The notes under the pieces were generated by a model. That model was not told the origin of the DNA and did not search any database. It saw only the letters and a list, made by a program, of their open reading frames with translations. Of a stretch of 64,000 bases of DNA, positions 33,404-43,532 are shown one piece after another (the first letter of the stretch is position 1; each line of letters begins with the position of its first letter). The DNA comes from G965230065 sp965230065 (GTDB lineage: Bacteria; Bacteroidota; Bacteroidia; Cytophagales; Cyclobacteriaceae), in assembly GCA_965230065.1 (NCBI GenBank), contig OZ245942.1:186001-250000 (forward strand), read 5' to 3'. The position numbers and the translations under genes are program-made.

Positions 33404-33473
33404 ATTCTGATTTTTGTAAGGCGGCTGCTTCGGCCGATCACTAAGCCGCTCTACTGTAACAAAAAATCAGAAT
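33404..33473. repeat. Long hairpin beside the recombination scar
   Basis: Outer arms ATTCTGATTTTTG (from 33404) and CAAAAAATCAGAAT (ending 33473) pair over 13-14 bp, and inner arms GCGGCT and AGCCGC pair around a 16-base loop. It lies between the scar and the VCBS gene 3' end. It could be a terminator for the VCBS operon or the end of a lost mobile element. Confidence 0.6.
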
Positions 33474-33529
33474 ATTGCTTATTCAGAAAAAAAGTTTCGT
33501 ACATATTTTTATATTGGCGACTTTAGTGC

Positions 33530-35821
33530 TTATTGCCCTACTCCATCATTGCGCCATATGTAAAGATATTGCCAGTCAGCCCAGCCTATGTTAACAATGT
33601 CCAAATCCCCATCCCCATCCAGATTAAAGACACGGGCGCCCAAATGACTTTCTACACCTGTATGGATCAAATGCGGTGTGAAGTTGCCCGCACCGTCATT
33701 CTCGAAAATATGTAATTTTCTGGGTGTCATCATATTCTTGGTATAGTGTTGCCCTACGATGAGATCGATATCACCATCTCTGTCCATGTCAGCCACATCC
33801 ATACTGTTAGTGAGGTCCTGAACCATTACCGTGTGTTTTTCCCAGTTAGGATCCCGGGGATTGGGCGGTGCTTCAAACCAATAAACCCCATCCTCCGTAC
33901 CATTGGCCGTTGAAATCACAATATCCATGCTGCCATCCTTATTCAGATCTGCCATATAAAAACGGTCGGCCCACTTACCTACCGTACTCACCTGATGATA
34001 TTGCCAGTCTTCACTTCCATCACCTGGGTTTTCGTACCAGCCAACGGCATTGGGTTCGGCATCACTGTTGATAGAACCGCAAACATCTATATCTCCATCA
34101 TTGTCCATGTCACCTGCACCAATACCTTCTTCAGAATTGGGGGATTCAGTAATTCTGTGACGGGGCCAGTTGCCCTGCTCCGGATCAGAGGGAATTTCAA
34201 AATAATATACGCCCCGTGATGACAACAGTATCTCAGGTTTTCCACCAGGTATGATCTGGGCAGAAGTGTAGCCCTGTGCAGAAGTATTGTGAGGGCCACT
34301 GGGTATTTCCCCAATTTTAGTGCGAATTGTCCAGGACGTGCCTTGGGTATCATCAGCTTCCAACCAATATACATCCGGCAAGTCTTCTGCAATCACATCT
34401 CCATATTCATCATCATCCACATCCAGAATGAGCATGGCATCCATGCTGGGTTTTCCTGGAAATATCGTACGATTCCACTTTGCGCTCATATCCCTGCCAG
34501 GATTCCTGTAAAAATATCTTCCGGCTACAATGTCGCTCATCCCATCCCCTGTAATATCTTCTGCGGCAACGCCAAAATTTCTGGGTTGTTCGCGTTGATT
34601 GTCTATGAGAATAAGGTGAAAGTTATCCAGAGGTATGGGCGGGTCTGTTTTATTCTCCCATAACTCGACTCTGGGTGGACCTTTGCTCCCATGATTGGCC
34701 CCGAAAATATCAACATCGCCGTCAGCATCAAAATCGGCAAACTGGTTCCAGTGAGAACCTTTCAGGGAGAGTATATTTTTAGTCCATGAAATCCCATTGT
34801 CTTTATTAAAATAAATCCGCACTTCATCAGGGTCATCGCTCTGCTCCATCTCCGCAGTAAAGACGTCCAGGTTTCCATCACCATCAAAGTCATAAACACC
34901 GAGAGAATGAGTAACGCACTGCACATTGTCATCGATAATATGTTCAATCCAGCCACTTTGTGTGGGGTCGGCAGGGGCTTCATACCAGGCGGTCTTATAC
35001 GTTTGATGCAACTTTTCAGTGGGAGTTAGTACGATATCTTTACGGCCGTCATTATTTATATCAGCCACAAAGGGAAATGTATTGTCATAATCCCAGGCGG
35101 TGGTGAATACTGTTTCGGTCCATTCAGCCGGATTGATATTACCATTGTTCCTGAACCATTTTCTGTCCACCACCATGTCCATTTTACCATCAGCATCTAC
35201 ATCGCCTATATTAAAATGCTCGCCGGTACCCACCTCCTTCTTCCGGTACCTTTTCCAATCAGCAGCATTAAAGGGATCATTTCCCTGTTTCCAGATGTAA
35301 ATGTCGCGCCCCACGCCTCCGGAATACAATTCGGAAGCCCTGGTGATGATATCGAGTTTACCATCACTGTCAAAATCGTGCAGATAGGTTGCATCGGTTT
35401 TCGGTCCACCCAAGTTGTGCAATTTCCAGCTACCCTGCCCTTTGCCTGGATTTTCCAGGCAATAGACAACGTGGGTATAATAACCTCCAATGATGATGTC
35501 ATCGTCACCGTCATTGTCAATATCGCCGCTTATCGAACCTTCAAACCCAATCTCTGCGGGGCCAGCGTACGCTATGTGTTTGATCCATTCCTTATGAGCC
35601 ATACCTCCAGGATTCTCATACCAGATCACCGTACCCTCACCTCCGATCATAAAATCAATATGCCCGTCTCCATTGTAGTCGCCCTTGCCTTTTGCCCAAA
35701 TACTTTTCATGGGTCCGGCTTCTATTATTTTATGCTCAAAAGTTCCGGACACCTGAGCTGTGCCGGAAAAACCGTTGCCCAAGATCATCAAAGCCAAAAT
35801 AAAAAATACTCCTTTATTCAT
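33530..35821 (-). CDS. Secreted FG-GAP/VCBS protein, double beta-propeller
   Basis: 763 residues. Signal peptide ends GFSGTAQ. About thirteen calcium-loop motifs of the DxDxDGxxD type are spaced every 45-65 residues (for example DYNGDGHIDF, DIDNDGDDDI, DFDADGDVDI, DMDNDGDIDV, NLDGDGDLDI), enough for two seven-bladed propellers with a boundary near residue 390. The first half is clearly homologous to the 397-residue protein encoded next to it at 35856. It has no catalytic domain I can name; binding or modifying a polysaccharide or sugar outside the cell is likely. Fungal aldos-2-ulose dehydratase also has a double propeller, so an enzyme role is possible. Last gene of the 39503-to-33530 string. 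Confidence 0.85.
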   Translation of the reverse strand: MNKGVFFILALMILGNGFSGTAQVSGTFEHKIIEAGPMKSIWAKGKGDYNGDGHIDFMIGGEGTVIWYENPGGMAHKEWIKHIAYAGPAEIGFEGSISGDIDNDGDDDIIIGGYYTHVVYCLENPGKGQGSWKLHNLGGPKTDATYLHDFDSDGKLDIITRASELYSGGVGRDIYIWKQGNDPFNAADWKRYRKKEVGTGEHFNIGDVDADGKMDMVVDRKWFRNNGNINPAEWTETVFTTAWDYDNTFPFVADINNDGRKDIVLTPTEKLHQTYKTAWYEAPADPTQSGWIEHIIDDNVQCVTHSLGVYDFDGDGNLDVFTAEMEQSDDPDEVRIYFNKDNGISWTKNILSLKGSHWNQFADFDADGDVDIFGANHGSKGPPRVELWENKTDPPIPLDNFHLILIDNQREQPRNFGVAAEDITGDGMSDIVAGRYFYRNPGRDMSAKWNRTIFPGKPSMDAMLILDVDDDEYGDVIAEDLPDVYWLEADDTQGTSWTIRTKIGEIPSGPHNTSAQGYTSAQIIPGGKPEILLSSRGVYYFEIPSDPEQGNWPRHRITESPNSEEGIGAGDMDNDGDIDVCGSINSDAEPNAVGWYENPGDGSEDWQYHQVSTVGKWADRFYMADLNKDGSMDIVISTANGTEDGVYWFEAPPNPRDPNWEKHTVMVQDLTNSMDVADMDRDGDIDLIVGQHYTKNMMTPRKLHIFENDGAGNFTPHLIHTGVESHLGARVFNLDGDGDLDIVNIGWADWQYLYIWRNDGVGQ

Positions 35822-35855
35822 TGCTTCTTTATGTATTCATGAAAATTTCCATCTT

Positions 35856-37046
35856 TTAGTGTGAAGGCAAATTCGTATTATTGATCCATAACTCAACTAC
35901 AGGTTTGGTATCCCCACCATGATTGCCCCCTATAATATCCACGTCTCCATCCTTGTCAAAATCAAAAAACTGGTTCGAGTGAGAACCACTTACCGGTAGC
36001 AGGCTTTTTTGCCAGGTATTGCCTTTACCTTCATTGTAATAAACCCGCACTTCATCGGATCCCTCACTCACATGCATCTCTGCTGTAAAAACGTCCAGGC
36101 TCCCGTCATTATCAAAATCATATACACCCAGTGCATGCGTAACACATTCTATATTATCTTCAATAATATGTTCTACCCAGTTGTCAGCGGTCTGTACCCT
36201 GGGTGCTTCATACCAGGCCGTCTTAGCGTATTCTCCTGCCCATACCGTAGGCGTCAGCACAATATCATTTCTACCATCCTTATTCATGTCAATTACAATG
36301 GGGAAAGTGCATAGCCAAGTGTAAGCAACGGTAAATGTATATTCTTTCCATGTCCCAATATCAATACTACCGTTGTTACGCAGCCACCTGTTCGCAAAAA
36401 CAACATCTGCTTTCCCATCCATATCCACGTCACCCACATTAAAAAATTCACCATCGCCAATATGCTTGTTATATTTGCTCCAGGAAGTAAGGGTGTTTTG
36501 TTTCCAAATCCAGACATCCCGGCCAACGTCTCCGGAATATTTCTGGGAGGCTCTTGTTATAATATCCAACTTACCATCCCTATCAAAATCATAAAGGTAA
36601 GTAGTGCCCGATTTCGGAGCTCCCAATTCATGTAGTTTCCATTGCCCTATTTCTTCCTCGTGATTTTCCAACCAGAACAATTTGTGCTGCCAGTAACTGC
36701 CCAATACAAGGTCAACATCCCCATCCCCATCCAGGTCACCCGTACCCCCCCCTTCAAAACCAAAAGCCTCTTCTCCTTCATAAACACTATGTTTGATCCA
36801 CTTGCCCTCCGTAGTACCCGGGTTCTGATACCAGATGATAAAATCATGGGCCTTACCGTTATGGCCGCCAATTAAAAGATCAATATATCCATCGGCATTA
36901 AAATCTCCTGTGCTCTTGATCCATACATTATCAGGCGGCTCCTCATCGATAATTTTGTACTCAAAAGTTCTTGCCTTTTGTGCGGAACCTGAAAAACCAT
37001 TGAGCAGCATTGTCAAACCCAATATGAATGTTGTTGCTATATTCAT
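35856..37046 (-). CDS. Secreted FG-GAP/VCBS protein, single beta-propeller
   Basis: 397 residues from ATG 37046, which starts a clear signal peptide (MNIATTFILG to GFSGSAQ). The longer open frame from 37235 adds a non-signal extension and is not used. Seven calcium-loop motifs (DFNADGYIDL, DLDGDGDVDL, DFDRDGKLDI, DVDMDGKADV, DMNKDGRNDI, DFDNDGSLDV, DFDKDGDVDI) match a seven-bladed propeller. Between blades it shares KTAWYEAP and CVTHALGVYDF with its neighbours, so it is part of a paralogous group. It lies 34 bp before the double-propeller gene. Confidence 0.85.
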   Translation of the reverse strand: MNIATTFILGLTMLLNGFSGSAQKARTFEYKIIDEEPPDNVWIKSTGDFNADGYIDLLIGGHNGKAHDFIIWYQNPGTTEGKWIKHSVYEGEEAFGFEGGGTGDLDGDGDVDLVLGSYWQHKLFWLENHEEEIGQWKLHELGAPKSGTTYLYDFDRDGKLDIITRASQKYSGDVGRDVWIWKQNTLTSWSKYNKHIGDGEFFNVGDVDMDGKADVVFANRWLRNNGSIDIGTWKEYTFTVAYTWLCTFPIVIDMNKDGRNDIVLTPTVWAGEYAKTAWYEAPRVQTADNWVEHIIEDNIECVTHALGVYDFDNDGSLDVFTAEMHVSEGSDEVRVYYNEGKGNTWQKSLLPVSGSHSNQFFDFDKDGDVDIIGGNHGGDTKPVVELWINNTNLPSH

Positions 37047-37297
37047 TTTACATGGAGTTTGTCTACATTCAGGATAGGTCATGACATTATCTTTATCTAA
37101 AACCAGACTCGAGGTGCGAAGTCTGAACATTGAAAATTGATAAGAGACCCTTCTGCCTCGCCCAGACGGGGTCGCCCAGACGGGGTCGCCCAATTGATGC
37201 ACATTATTATTTTCAATGCGTGTTCCTCGTATCAACTATTTGCCATGCTGGGTATACCCAGCATGGGAATCTCACTATTTGTAGATGACAAACTCCT

Positions 37298-38314
37298 TTA
37301 TGTTACGGGTTGTTCTTCTCTGCTGGCTTTGGTTTTATGTCCGCTATAACAATTGTATTTAAGCAACAAACCTTTCATGTATTGTTTCGATTCCTGATAC
37401 CTTTCATCAATAGTCTTTATCGTTCCTAATTTGTGACCTTTTGTAACCACCGGGGAGCATATTTCAGCCGACAACAATCCTTTATAATTGTTCTCTTTTA
37501 GTGCCTGGATAAATACTTCCCATTGCATGGGGTCTTTTTCAGAACCAGGGGCCACTTCCTCCCAGCTATAGGGTGCCCCTCCGATGGTTTGATTCTTGGC
37601 CAAAGAGATGGTATGTGAATACACCATATAGTCTTTCATGCTGCGCACGGTATTTCTGATAAAATCGTGATCCTGTGATTCCAACAAAGGCAAATCGAGG
37701 CCTACCTTCAGGCTGGGGTTGTTAACTTCGGCCAGCATTTCGAGTGTCTCTTCATTATTCCCTAGTATTTCGGGATGTGTTTGCAGCGCCAATGAAATGC
37801 CCAAGTCTTCTGCATATTTTGACACTTCGGTCAGGCCATCCTTTACATCATGCCATGCTTCCAGCCAGTCCTCTCCTCGTGAAACCCTTCTTGAACGGGA
37901 TTCAAATGCAGGAAAACCATATCCTGTATTAGCATATGGGTTCTGAAAAAAACCATAAAATGCGGAAAGAATCCGGACAATGGGTGAACCTAATTCTTGG
38001 GCCATTTTTATACATTCTTTCACGTATAAAATCTCTTTTTCCTGGGGATACAATAACACATGGTTGCCTTGCATAAAATTAGTACAACAAACCACCGCTC
38101 CCATTTCCAAATCGAGTTCTTCAAATAAACTCACAAGTTTCTTCCGTCTCTCAGTATTTAAATCCATGGGGAACCCCAAGGGACGATGCGCATAAATGCA
38201 GGCGGCATCGTATCCAAATGCTGCTGCTCTTTTTACTGCATCTTCAAGTACGAGATTTTCCCCTTTCGAGGTAAAATACCCTCCGTAGCCGATAACATCT
38301 AAACTCAGTTTCAT
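37298..38314 (-). CDS. Sugar phosphate isomerase/epimerase family protein (TIM barrel)
   Basis: 338 residues of the xylose isomerase-like TIM-barrel superfamily. Expected metal ligands are visible: a Glu/His region LALQTHPEI, a KVGLDLPLLES strand, YSHTISLAK, and LLSAEICSP with the last acidic ligand near the C-terminus. There is no signal peptide. It sits between two secreted VCBS genes on the same strand, so it is probably expressed with them and acts on the sugar once inside the cell. A 251-bp gap to the next gene (37047-37297) contains only a short tandem repeat of a CGCCCAGACGGGGT unit near 37157-37192. Confidence 0.82.
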   Translation of the reverse strand: MKLSLDVIGYGGYFTSKGENLVLEDAVKRAAAFGYDAACIYAHRPLGFPMDLNTERRKKLVSLFEELDLEMGAVVCCTNFMQGNHVLLYPQEKEILYVKECIKMAQELGSPIVRILSAFYGFFQNPYANTGYGFPAFESRSRRVSRGEDWLEAWHDVKDGLTEVSKYAEDLGISLALQTHPEILGNNEETLEMLAEVNNPSLKVGLDLPLLESQDHDFIRNTVRSMKDYMVYSHTISLAKNQTIGGAPYSWEEVAPGSEKDPMQWEVFIQALKENNYKGLLSAEICSPVVTKGHKLGTIKTIDERYQESKQYMKGLLLKYNCYSGHKTKASREEQPVT

Positions 38315-38399
38315 AACGCATTGTGTTTTGGTTAAAATAACTACTATTTAAAAACCATGTCGGTTGATTTCATGATAACCGTATGGATATGTGTCGATG

Positions 38400-39503
38400 T
38401 TAGTGCTGCTTTTCGTTCACCCACATTTTTACTACCTGCTCGGCAAAGTTTGCCCCAAAAACATCCATATCCCCATCCCCGTCAAAATCATGCAAACGCA
38501 TACTGTGAGAACCTCCGGTACTGATTACCTGTTTTTCCCAGGTATCTCCGTCCTGATTATAAAATATAACTACCTCATCCGGGTCAGCGCCTTGCTGCAT
38601 CTTCGCGATGATGATGTCCATTTTTCTATCTGAATTAAAATCTGCAGTGCCTATGGAATGTACTATTGTTTCAACAGAATCAGCTATGATGTGCTCCTCC
38701 CACATCAATGTAGGATCTTCTGGCGCTTCAAACCAGGAAATCCGATAATAGTTGCCTGCCAATTCAGCAGGAGAATGTAAAATATCAGGCAACCCATCGT
38801 TGTTCATATCCGCCACATCAATAAAGGTATTGGGCCATTTCCACGTATCAGTGAAGTTGTGCTCCTTCCAATCCCCCATGTTTCCGGTGTTTTCAAACCA
38901 ATGTCCGTTGGTTACGATATCCTGTTTGCCATCTTTATTGATATCTGCCATTTTTAATCCTTCCCCGTCCAGGATTTCTTTTTCGTGTTTTATCCAGTTT
39001 CCAACAGGCCGTTGCTGATAAAAGAAAAGCGTATGACCACCAGCATTGCCAAAGGCTCCCTGGTTCCTGGCTATTACGTCTGTCAAGCCATCGTTATCAA
39101 AGTCATACACTTCTATATCATGCCCTATAATGGAATCAATCACATGTATTTCCCAATCGGGACCGGAAAACCAGATGATGGCCTGGTGCACAACGGCCAC
39201 CACATCCGGAATTTTATCATTGTCAACGTCCCGAACTTCAGCATCGGTAGATATCTTTAATGAATCGTTGATGCTTTGTTTTTTCCAGTCCGGAGCCAGA
39301 TAAGCAACCATCCCACCTTGCTGCCATCCTCCGACTAAAATATCAGTTTTACCATCTTTGTTGAGATCACCGGTAGTTTTCATCCAAAGGTTTTCAGGGG
39401 CCCGGTCATCAATAACTTTTTCAGTAAATTGAGGTTTCTCCTCCTTACAGCTCATCAGAACACTGATGATTATTATGATGAAAATATTGTAAAAAAAAAT
39501 CAT
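38400..39503 (-). CDS. FG-GAP/VCBS lipoprotein, single beta-propeller
   Basis: 367 residues from ATG 39503. The N-terminus is a lipoprotein signal (IIIISVLMSC). Seven calcium-loop motifs are present (DLNKDGKTDI, DVDNDKIPDV, DFDNDGLTDV, DINKDGKQDI, DMNNDGLPDI, DFNSDRKMDI, DFDGDGDMDV). The text RISWFEAPEDP and TIVHSIGTADF aligns with the same places in the other propeller proteins. The conserved three-part promoter module A lies 55 bp upstream. It is the first gene of the string 39503 to 33530 and is likely attached to the outer membrane or periplasmic face. Confidence 0.85.
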   Translation of the reverse strand: MIFFYNIFIIIIISVLMSCKEEKPQFTEKVIDDRAPENLWMKTTGDLNKDGKTDILVGGWQQGGMVAYLAPDWKKQSINDSLKISTDAEVRDVDNDKIPDVVAVVHQAIIWFSGPDWEIHVIDSIIGHDIEVYDFDNDGLTDVIARNQGAFGNAGGHTLFFYQQRPVGNWIKHEKEILDGEGLKMADINKDGKQDIVTNGHWFENTGNMGDWKEHNFTDTWKWPNTFIDVADMNNDGLPDILHSPAELAGNYYRISWFEAPEDPTLMWEEHIIADSVETIVHSIGTADFNSDRKMDIIIAKMQQGADPDEVVIFYNQDGDTWEKQVISTGGSHSMRLHDFDGDGDMDVFGANFAEQVVKMWVNEKQH

Positions 39504-39557
39504 TTTAAAAATAGCGTTTAACGCTCGGTAGGAATATTTACAACAATTGAACATTTG

Positions 39558-39620
39558 TAATATAGAGTACCTGCGGATGAAATACCTCCACTCTGTTGGC
39601 AATCTTTTGCACTATATTGA
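39558..39620 (-). promoter_or_regulatory. Carbohydrate-locus promoter module A
   Basis: On the minus strand: AATATAGTG (39610-39618), 7 bp, TTGC (39599-39602), 6 bp, AGTGGAGG, then a -7-like TATATTAC starting 34 bp after TTGC (39558-39565). The same layout is found at 49901-49962 and 62540-62601. It lies between divergent genes 39503 and 39794, so it may control both. Confidence 0.75.
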
Positions 39621-39793
39621 TTTTTTAAAACCATGACGACATTTTAGACGATCTCCTGATAAAGTTGTATTTCTGATTGACTTCATTTCATCTTTTTCAA
39701 TGCGGCCTTTTGCTATAGAAAACTTTAAAAAAATTAAAGAGGCATTGCTTGCCCTAAAATGTATATCTATCTTTATTTTTAAAATGTAGTCTT

Positions 39794-41434
39794 GTGTCCA
39801 ATTCTTTCTATTCCAGGAACAAAGAGTTAATACTAAAGCTTTCTAGTATATTTCTCGTTTTATGCTTTTTTGTTGCAATTGAAATTTTAGTCCGGATATT
39901 CTCTCCTCCCGGGCCAACGGACAACATGATTGATATTGGCCAAATCAACTTGTTTACCAAGGAAATTATTAATGGGGAAAAATGGTATAGAATTTCAAAT
40001 AAAAATGCTTATAGCGACCGGAATATCCTTTTCAAGGAAAAAAAAGAAAAAGATCAGATTCGTATTATATGCTTAGGGGGTTCTGCCAGTGCCGGCTGGC
40101 CACATCCACCTGATGAGATTTACAGTACCTACCTTGAAAAATCATTACAAAAGCTCTATCCGACAAAAAAGATTGAAATCATCAACTGCAGCGCCCATGG
40201 CTTTGCAAGCTACCGGGTCAGACAGGTATTTGAAACTATTATTCCCCTGCAACCCGATGTCGTGATTATTTGGGCGGGTAATAATGAGTTTTTAGAAAGA
40301 CGCAATTACAAAACGTCCGATCTGAAAAACGCACTTATTCAATTTCGCAGCAATTTCCGGTCAATCCAGCTAGCCCGTCAATTATTAACCAAACATCAAT
40401 TCGGTGATACACCGAAGGTAGCAGAAACCTTTTGGAAAAAAGTAAATGAAGAGGCCCTTGAACTTCGGAGCAATCCTGAACAATTTGAGCAGGTAAAAGC
40501 GCATTACCGTATGTCAATAGAGCATATGGTTGAGGAAGCAAAACACAACAATATCAGATTAATGCTTATGACAGTACCCGTCAACCTGCGGGATTGGGAA
40601 CCGAACGTATCCTACCTTGGGTTGTTGAATGTTACCGATTCAATACGCTGGGTAACAGCATTTAAAGAAGGCAAGAAGGAATACCTTAGTTCGAACTATG
40701 CAGAGGCGATATCGGCCTTGCATACGGCAAGTAAAATAGCCCCCCTGCATGCAGATACCTACTTTTGGCTGGCCAAGGCCTACGAAAATATGAATGACTC
40801 TCTCGTCGCACTCAATTATTATATCAAAGCAAAAGATCTGGACTACAATCCATTCCGGGCCATTAGCGATTTTAACCACACATTGCGATCCATAGCAACC
40901 AACAATAAACAGGTTGTTTTACTGGACATGGAACAATGGATAAAGTCCTATTCGCTCCATGGTATTCCCGGCTTTGATTTATTTCTTGATTATGTACATC
41001 CAAACAAAGAGGGGAATTTGGTGATCGCCTATGAAGCAGCTAAACAGATCATACATAGCAACCTGATTTCCGTATCTCCAAGCCACCAAAGCATCAGCCT
41101 CAATGAAATCAAAGACATTAATGCATCAGCCTATAAGGATGAAAATGATATGTATGTACAATATACCCGTTTTTCATTATGTTGTATTACGCATCAGTAC
41201 TATTCGGCACTAAAATTCGCCAAAATTTTAAAAAGTTATATCCCACCGGAACTTTCGACCCAAACTAATTCAGAGAAAATAAATATGGTCAATGATGCTA
41301 TACAAGCTTTTCAGCCGTATGTTGAACTGGAACAAATAAGTCTTACCGGGGAGGCGGCTGCGGAAGAAGAACAAAAGGTGATGAATGACATAAAGCTATT
41401 TTACAGTAAACATTTTCCCTATGGCGTATTTTAA
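39794..41434 (+). CDS. Membrane-anchored SGNH/GDSL hydrolase with TPR insert
   Basis: 546 residues from a GTG at 39794. One N-terminal membrane helix (about 10-33) is followed by an SGNH hydrolase: block I CLGGSASAGWP (nucleophile Ser), block III IWAGNNEF (Asn), and block V DYVHPN (Asp and His, about residue 405). Between blocks III and V are about 100 residues of TPR-like helices (YAEAISALHTASKIAP). Such enzymes remove or add O-acetyl groups on polysaccharides. It is the only plus-strand gene of the locus before the AraC gene and is divergent from module A. Acetyl-ester hydrolysis of the carbohydrate taken up by SusCD is a reasonable inference. Confidence 0.78.
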   Translation: MSNSFYSRNKELILKLSSIFLVLCFFVAIEILVRIFSPPGPTDNMIDIGQINLFTKEIINGEKWYRISNKNAYSDRNILFKEKKEKDQIRIICLGGSASAGWPHPPDEIYSTYLEKSLQKLYPTKKIEIINCSAHGFASYRVRQVFETIIPLQPDVVIIWAGNNEFLERRNYKTSDLKNALIQFRSNFRSIQLARQLLTKHQFGDTPKVAETFWKKVNEEALELRSNPEQFEQVKAHYRMSIEHMVEEAKHNNIRLMLMTVPVNLRDWEPNVSYLGLLNVTDSIRWVTAFKEGKKEYLSSNYAEAISALHTASKIAPLHADTYFWLAKAYENMNDSLVALNYYIKAKDLDYNPFRAISDFNHTLRSIATNNKQVVLLDMEQWIKSYSLHGIPGFDLFLDYVHPNKEGNLVIAYEAAKQIIHSNLISVSPSHQSISLNEIKDINASAYKDENDMYVQYTRFSLCCITHQYYSALKFAKILKSYIPPELSTQTNSEKINMVNDAIQAFQPYVELEQISLTGEAAAEEEQKVMNDIKLFYSKHFPYGVF

Positions 41435-41501
41435 TACCAATGCTTTGTTGTTATGTCTCTAGGTTACTCTGGAAATATAAAGTCTTACATTTTGCCTCAT
41501 A

Positions 41502-42785
41502 TCAATTGAGAGCCTCCGTTTTTTTGTTATCCAGGCTTTTATTTTCTAATAAATCTCCATGTTCCCTGCCTGCATTAGCATTATCCGGCCAAAGGTTCCA
41601 AACCTTTGAAAAAATATCAAGATCGCCGTCACCATCAACATCACCTACGAGGGCGTCATGGCCGCCTAATTTACCATCAAAAATCACCCTTTCTAAAAAC
41701 CGGATTCCTGAAGAAGTGCTTACATTTTCCCATATATACCAGCGGGGAAAGGCTCCTTCGGGCAAAAGCGTATCATCCTCCTGATCGCATGTAAAAATAT
41801 CCAGGTCTCCATCGTTATCGAAATCACCCACAAACAAGGAGTGAAAAGACCCTCTGATCCCGGGGGCTGTCATAGGCAGAAAATGAGCCGTAAACTCAAG
41901 GGGGGTATTGCCGTGATTTTCTAACCAGGCTGCTCTGGAAGCCTTCTGGTCAGCATCTGTCATCACAATATCATTATCACCGTCCTGATCCAGATCAATA
42001 ATCCAACTGCGGGCAGATAACCCATAGGGGCCTCTTTTTCCAAAAGGTAGCTGATGTTTCTTCCATGCCTTCCCATGATCAACATTTTCCATCCATCTAT
42101 CAGGCAACACCAGGTCGTTGTCACCATCCCCATCCAGGTCATCCACGCCCCGTGGGAAAAAGCCCGCATGAATATGTTCCCTTTCGGTTAAAACATCCAG
42201 TGTTATGGTTGTTCTTCTCCAGATCATATCTTTTTTTGGCTCATTGGGTATTTCATACCAAAACACTCCCTCGGATTCTCCCGTCAATACTACATCCTTT
42301 CTTCCGTTTCCATCAATATCAGCCATCACAATGTCATGGATATTTGTATCTATGGCATCATCAAATTGGTACCTTTCAAACATTTCAGTTTGAGGGTGCT
42401 GATTATTTCTATACCAATACCCTCCGATGACAATATCTTCCCAGCCATCTCTATCCACATCAAAAGTAGTAGCCCCTAAAAACTTTATGGGCATGGTCCC
42501 CACCTCATGCCTTTCCCATTTAAGATTGCCTAGGTTTTCGAACCAGTACATGGCTTCAGCTCCTGTGAAAGCGTAATCCAGATCCCCATCATTATCAAAA
42601 TCTGCCATTGCCGGGCATCCATATCCCCAATCGGTAGTGCCTGGTAAATCCCTTGTTATGTAATGATGCTGGAATGTGTTTGTGCCAATATGGGTTTCCA
42701 GCAGATGCCGGGGTTGTTTTTGTTTTGTACAAGACAAACAAAGCAATACCCAAAAGATCAGCATAGTTTTTTTGTAAACCACCAT
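41502..42785 (-). CDS. FG-GAP/VCBS lipoprotein, single beta-propeller
   Basis: 427 residues with a lipoprotein signal (VLLCLSC at about residues 16-22). Seven calcium-loop motifs (DFDNDGDLDY, DVDRDGWEDI, DIDGNGRKDV, DLDGDGDNDL, DLDQDGDNDI, DFDNDGDLDI, DVDGDGDLDI). It is more distant from the other single-propeller proteins and lacks their WYEAP/THxxG text, having FWYEIPNEP instead. It lies 45 bp downstream of the TPR lipoprotein and ends the short operon 44692 to 41502. Expected on the cell surface or in the periplasm. Confidence 0.83.
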   Translation of the reverse strand: MVVYKKTMLIFWVLLCLSCTKQKQPRHLLETHIGTNTFQHHYITRDLPGTTDWGYGCPAMADFDNDGDLDYAFTGAEAMYWFENLGNLKWERHEVGTMPIKFLGATTFDVDRDGWEDIVIGGYWYRNNQHPQTEMFERYQFDDAIDTNIHDIVMADIDGNGRKDVVLTGESEGVFWYEIPNEPKKDMIWRRTTITLDVLTEREHIHAGFFPRGVDDLDGDGDNDLVLPDRWMENVDHGKAWKKHQLPFGKRGPYGLSARSWIIDLDQDGDNDIVMTDADQKASRAAWLENHGNTPLEFTAHFLPMTAPGIRGSFHSLFVGDFDNDGDLDIFTCDQEDDTLLPEGAFPRWYIWENVSTSSGIRFLERVIFDGKLGGHDALVGDVDGDGDLDIFSKVWNLWPDNANAGREHGDLLENKSLDNKKTEALN

Positions 42786-42830
42786 TTTTTCAATTGACTA
42801 TATTCATAAAAACTCCTGTAAACCTTCTTC

Positions 42831-43532
42831 TCATTCGGATGAAATTTTGGCAGTTGTTGCCTGATAGTACTTCACCATTTCGGCAAGTATTTCTACTGAT
42901 TTTTCCCCTCCTTCCTGATATAAAGAGGATACACTGCGGGTGAAATAGACACTATCAGCCCTTGAGCCCATTTTCGATACGGAACCCAGGTCATAGAGTA
43001 CGGCATCATACTGCCCGATGCTGAATAGTTTTTGGGCTCTGTCAAGCAATATTTCGGAGGAATCAGCAGCATGGACCAGCGCATCACTTATGGTATTAAT
43101 TTCATTCCAGATATTTTGTTCTTCCAGCGTAGACCCCGCCTCCTCTGTAAACAGCTTATTCTGCGGCTGAATTTTAAGTGCATTGTTAAAATCCTGCATG
43201 GCCAGCTCGTACTGATGCTGGTTACGGTATCCCAAACCCCGCAGATAGAATAACTCCGAATCTTTTGGGGAGTTCTCCAACAAGGTTTCAACAGCATAAA
43301 TAGCTTCCTCATAAAAGCCGTTCTCCAATAATTTCCTTACCAAACTTTTATTGTACTCAATATCATCCCTATGTTGCAAAATGTAACGCATACAGGCCAG
43401 TCCTAATTCATACCTTTCCGCTTTGTTCGAATGCTGTAATGATGCAAGCTGTTGTATAGTTTTTTTGTCAGTATTACAGGAAAGTAAAAACAGGCATGTC
43501 AACAGGGCAATTAAATATTTCATGATCTTCAA
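42831..43532 (-). CDS. TPR-repeat lipoprotein
   Basis: 233 residues. Lipoprotein signal LFLLSC at about residues 14-19. At least three TPR-like helix pairs follow (about 35-175): AERYELGLACMRYI, YEEAIYAVETLLENSP, YELAMQDFNNALKIQP. It probably acts as a scaffold in the periplasm for the neighbouring SGNH hydrolase, whose gene it overlaps by 4 bp. No enzymatic motif. Confidence 0.78.
   Translation of the reverse strand: MKIMKYLIALLTCLFLLSCNTDKKTIQQLASLQHSNKAERYELGLACMRYILQHRDDIEYNKSLVRKLLENGFYEEAIYAVETLLENSPKDSELFYLRGLGYRNQHQYELAMQDFNNALKIQPQNKLFTEEAGSTLEEQNIWNEINTISDALVHAADSSEILLDRAQKLFSIGQYDAVLYDLGSVSKMGSRADSVYFTRSVSSLYQEGGEKSVEILAEMVKYYQATTAKISSE

Noticed and set aside
35216..35842. 208-codon plus-strand frame over the VCBS gene
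   Set aside because: Antisense of repeated Asp/Gly codons, which rarely give stops on the other strand; not a gene.
37150..37192. Tandem CGCCCAGACGGGGT units as a CRISPR or regulatory array
   Set aside because: Only about two units without spacers; a short local duplication at most.
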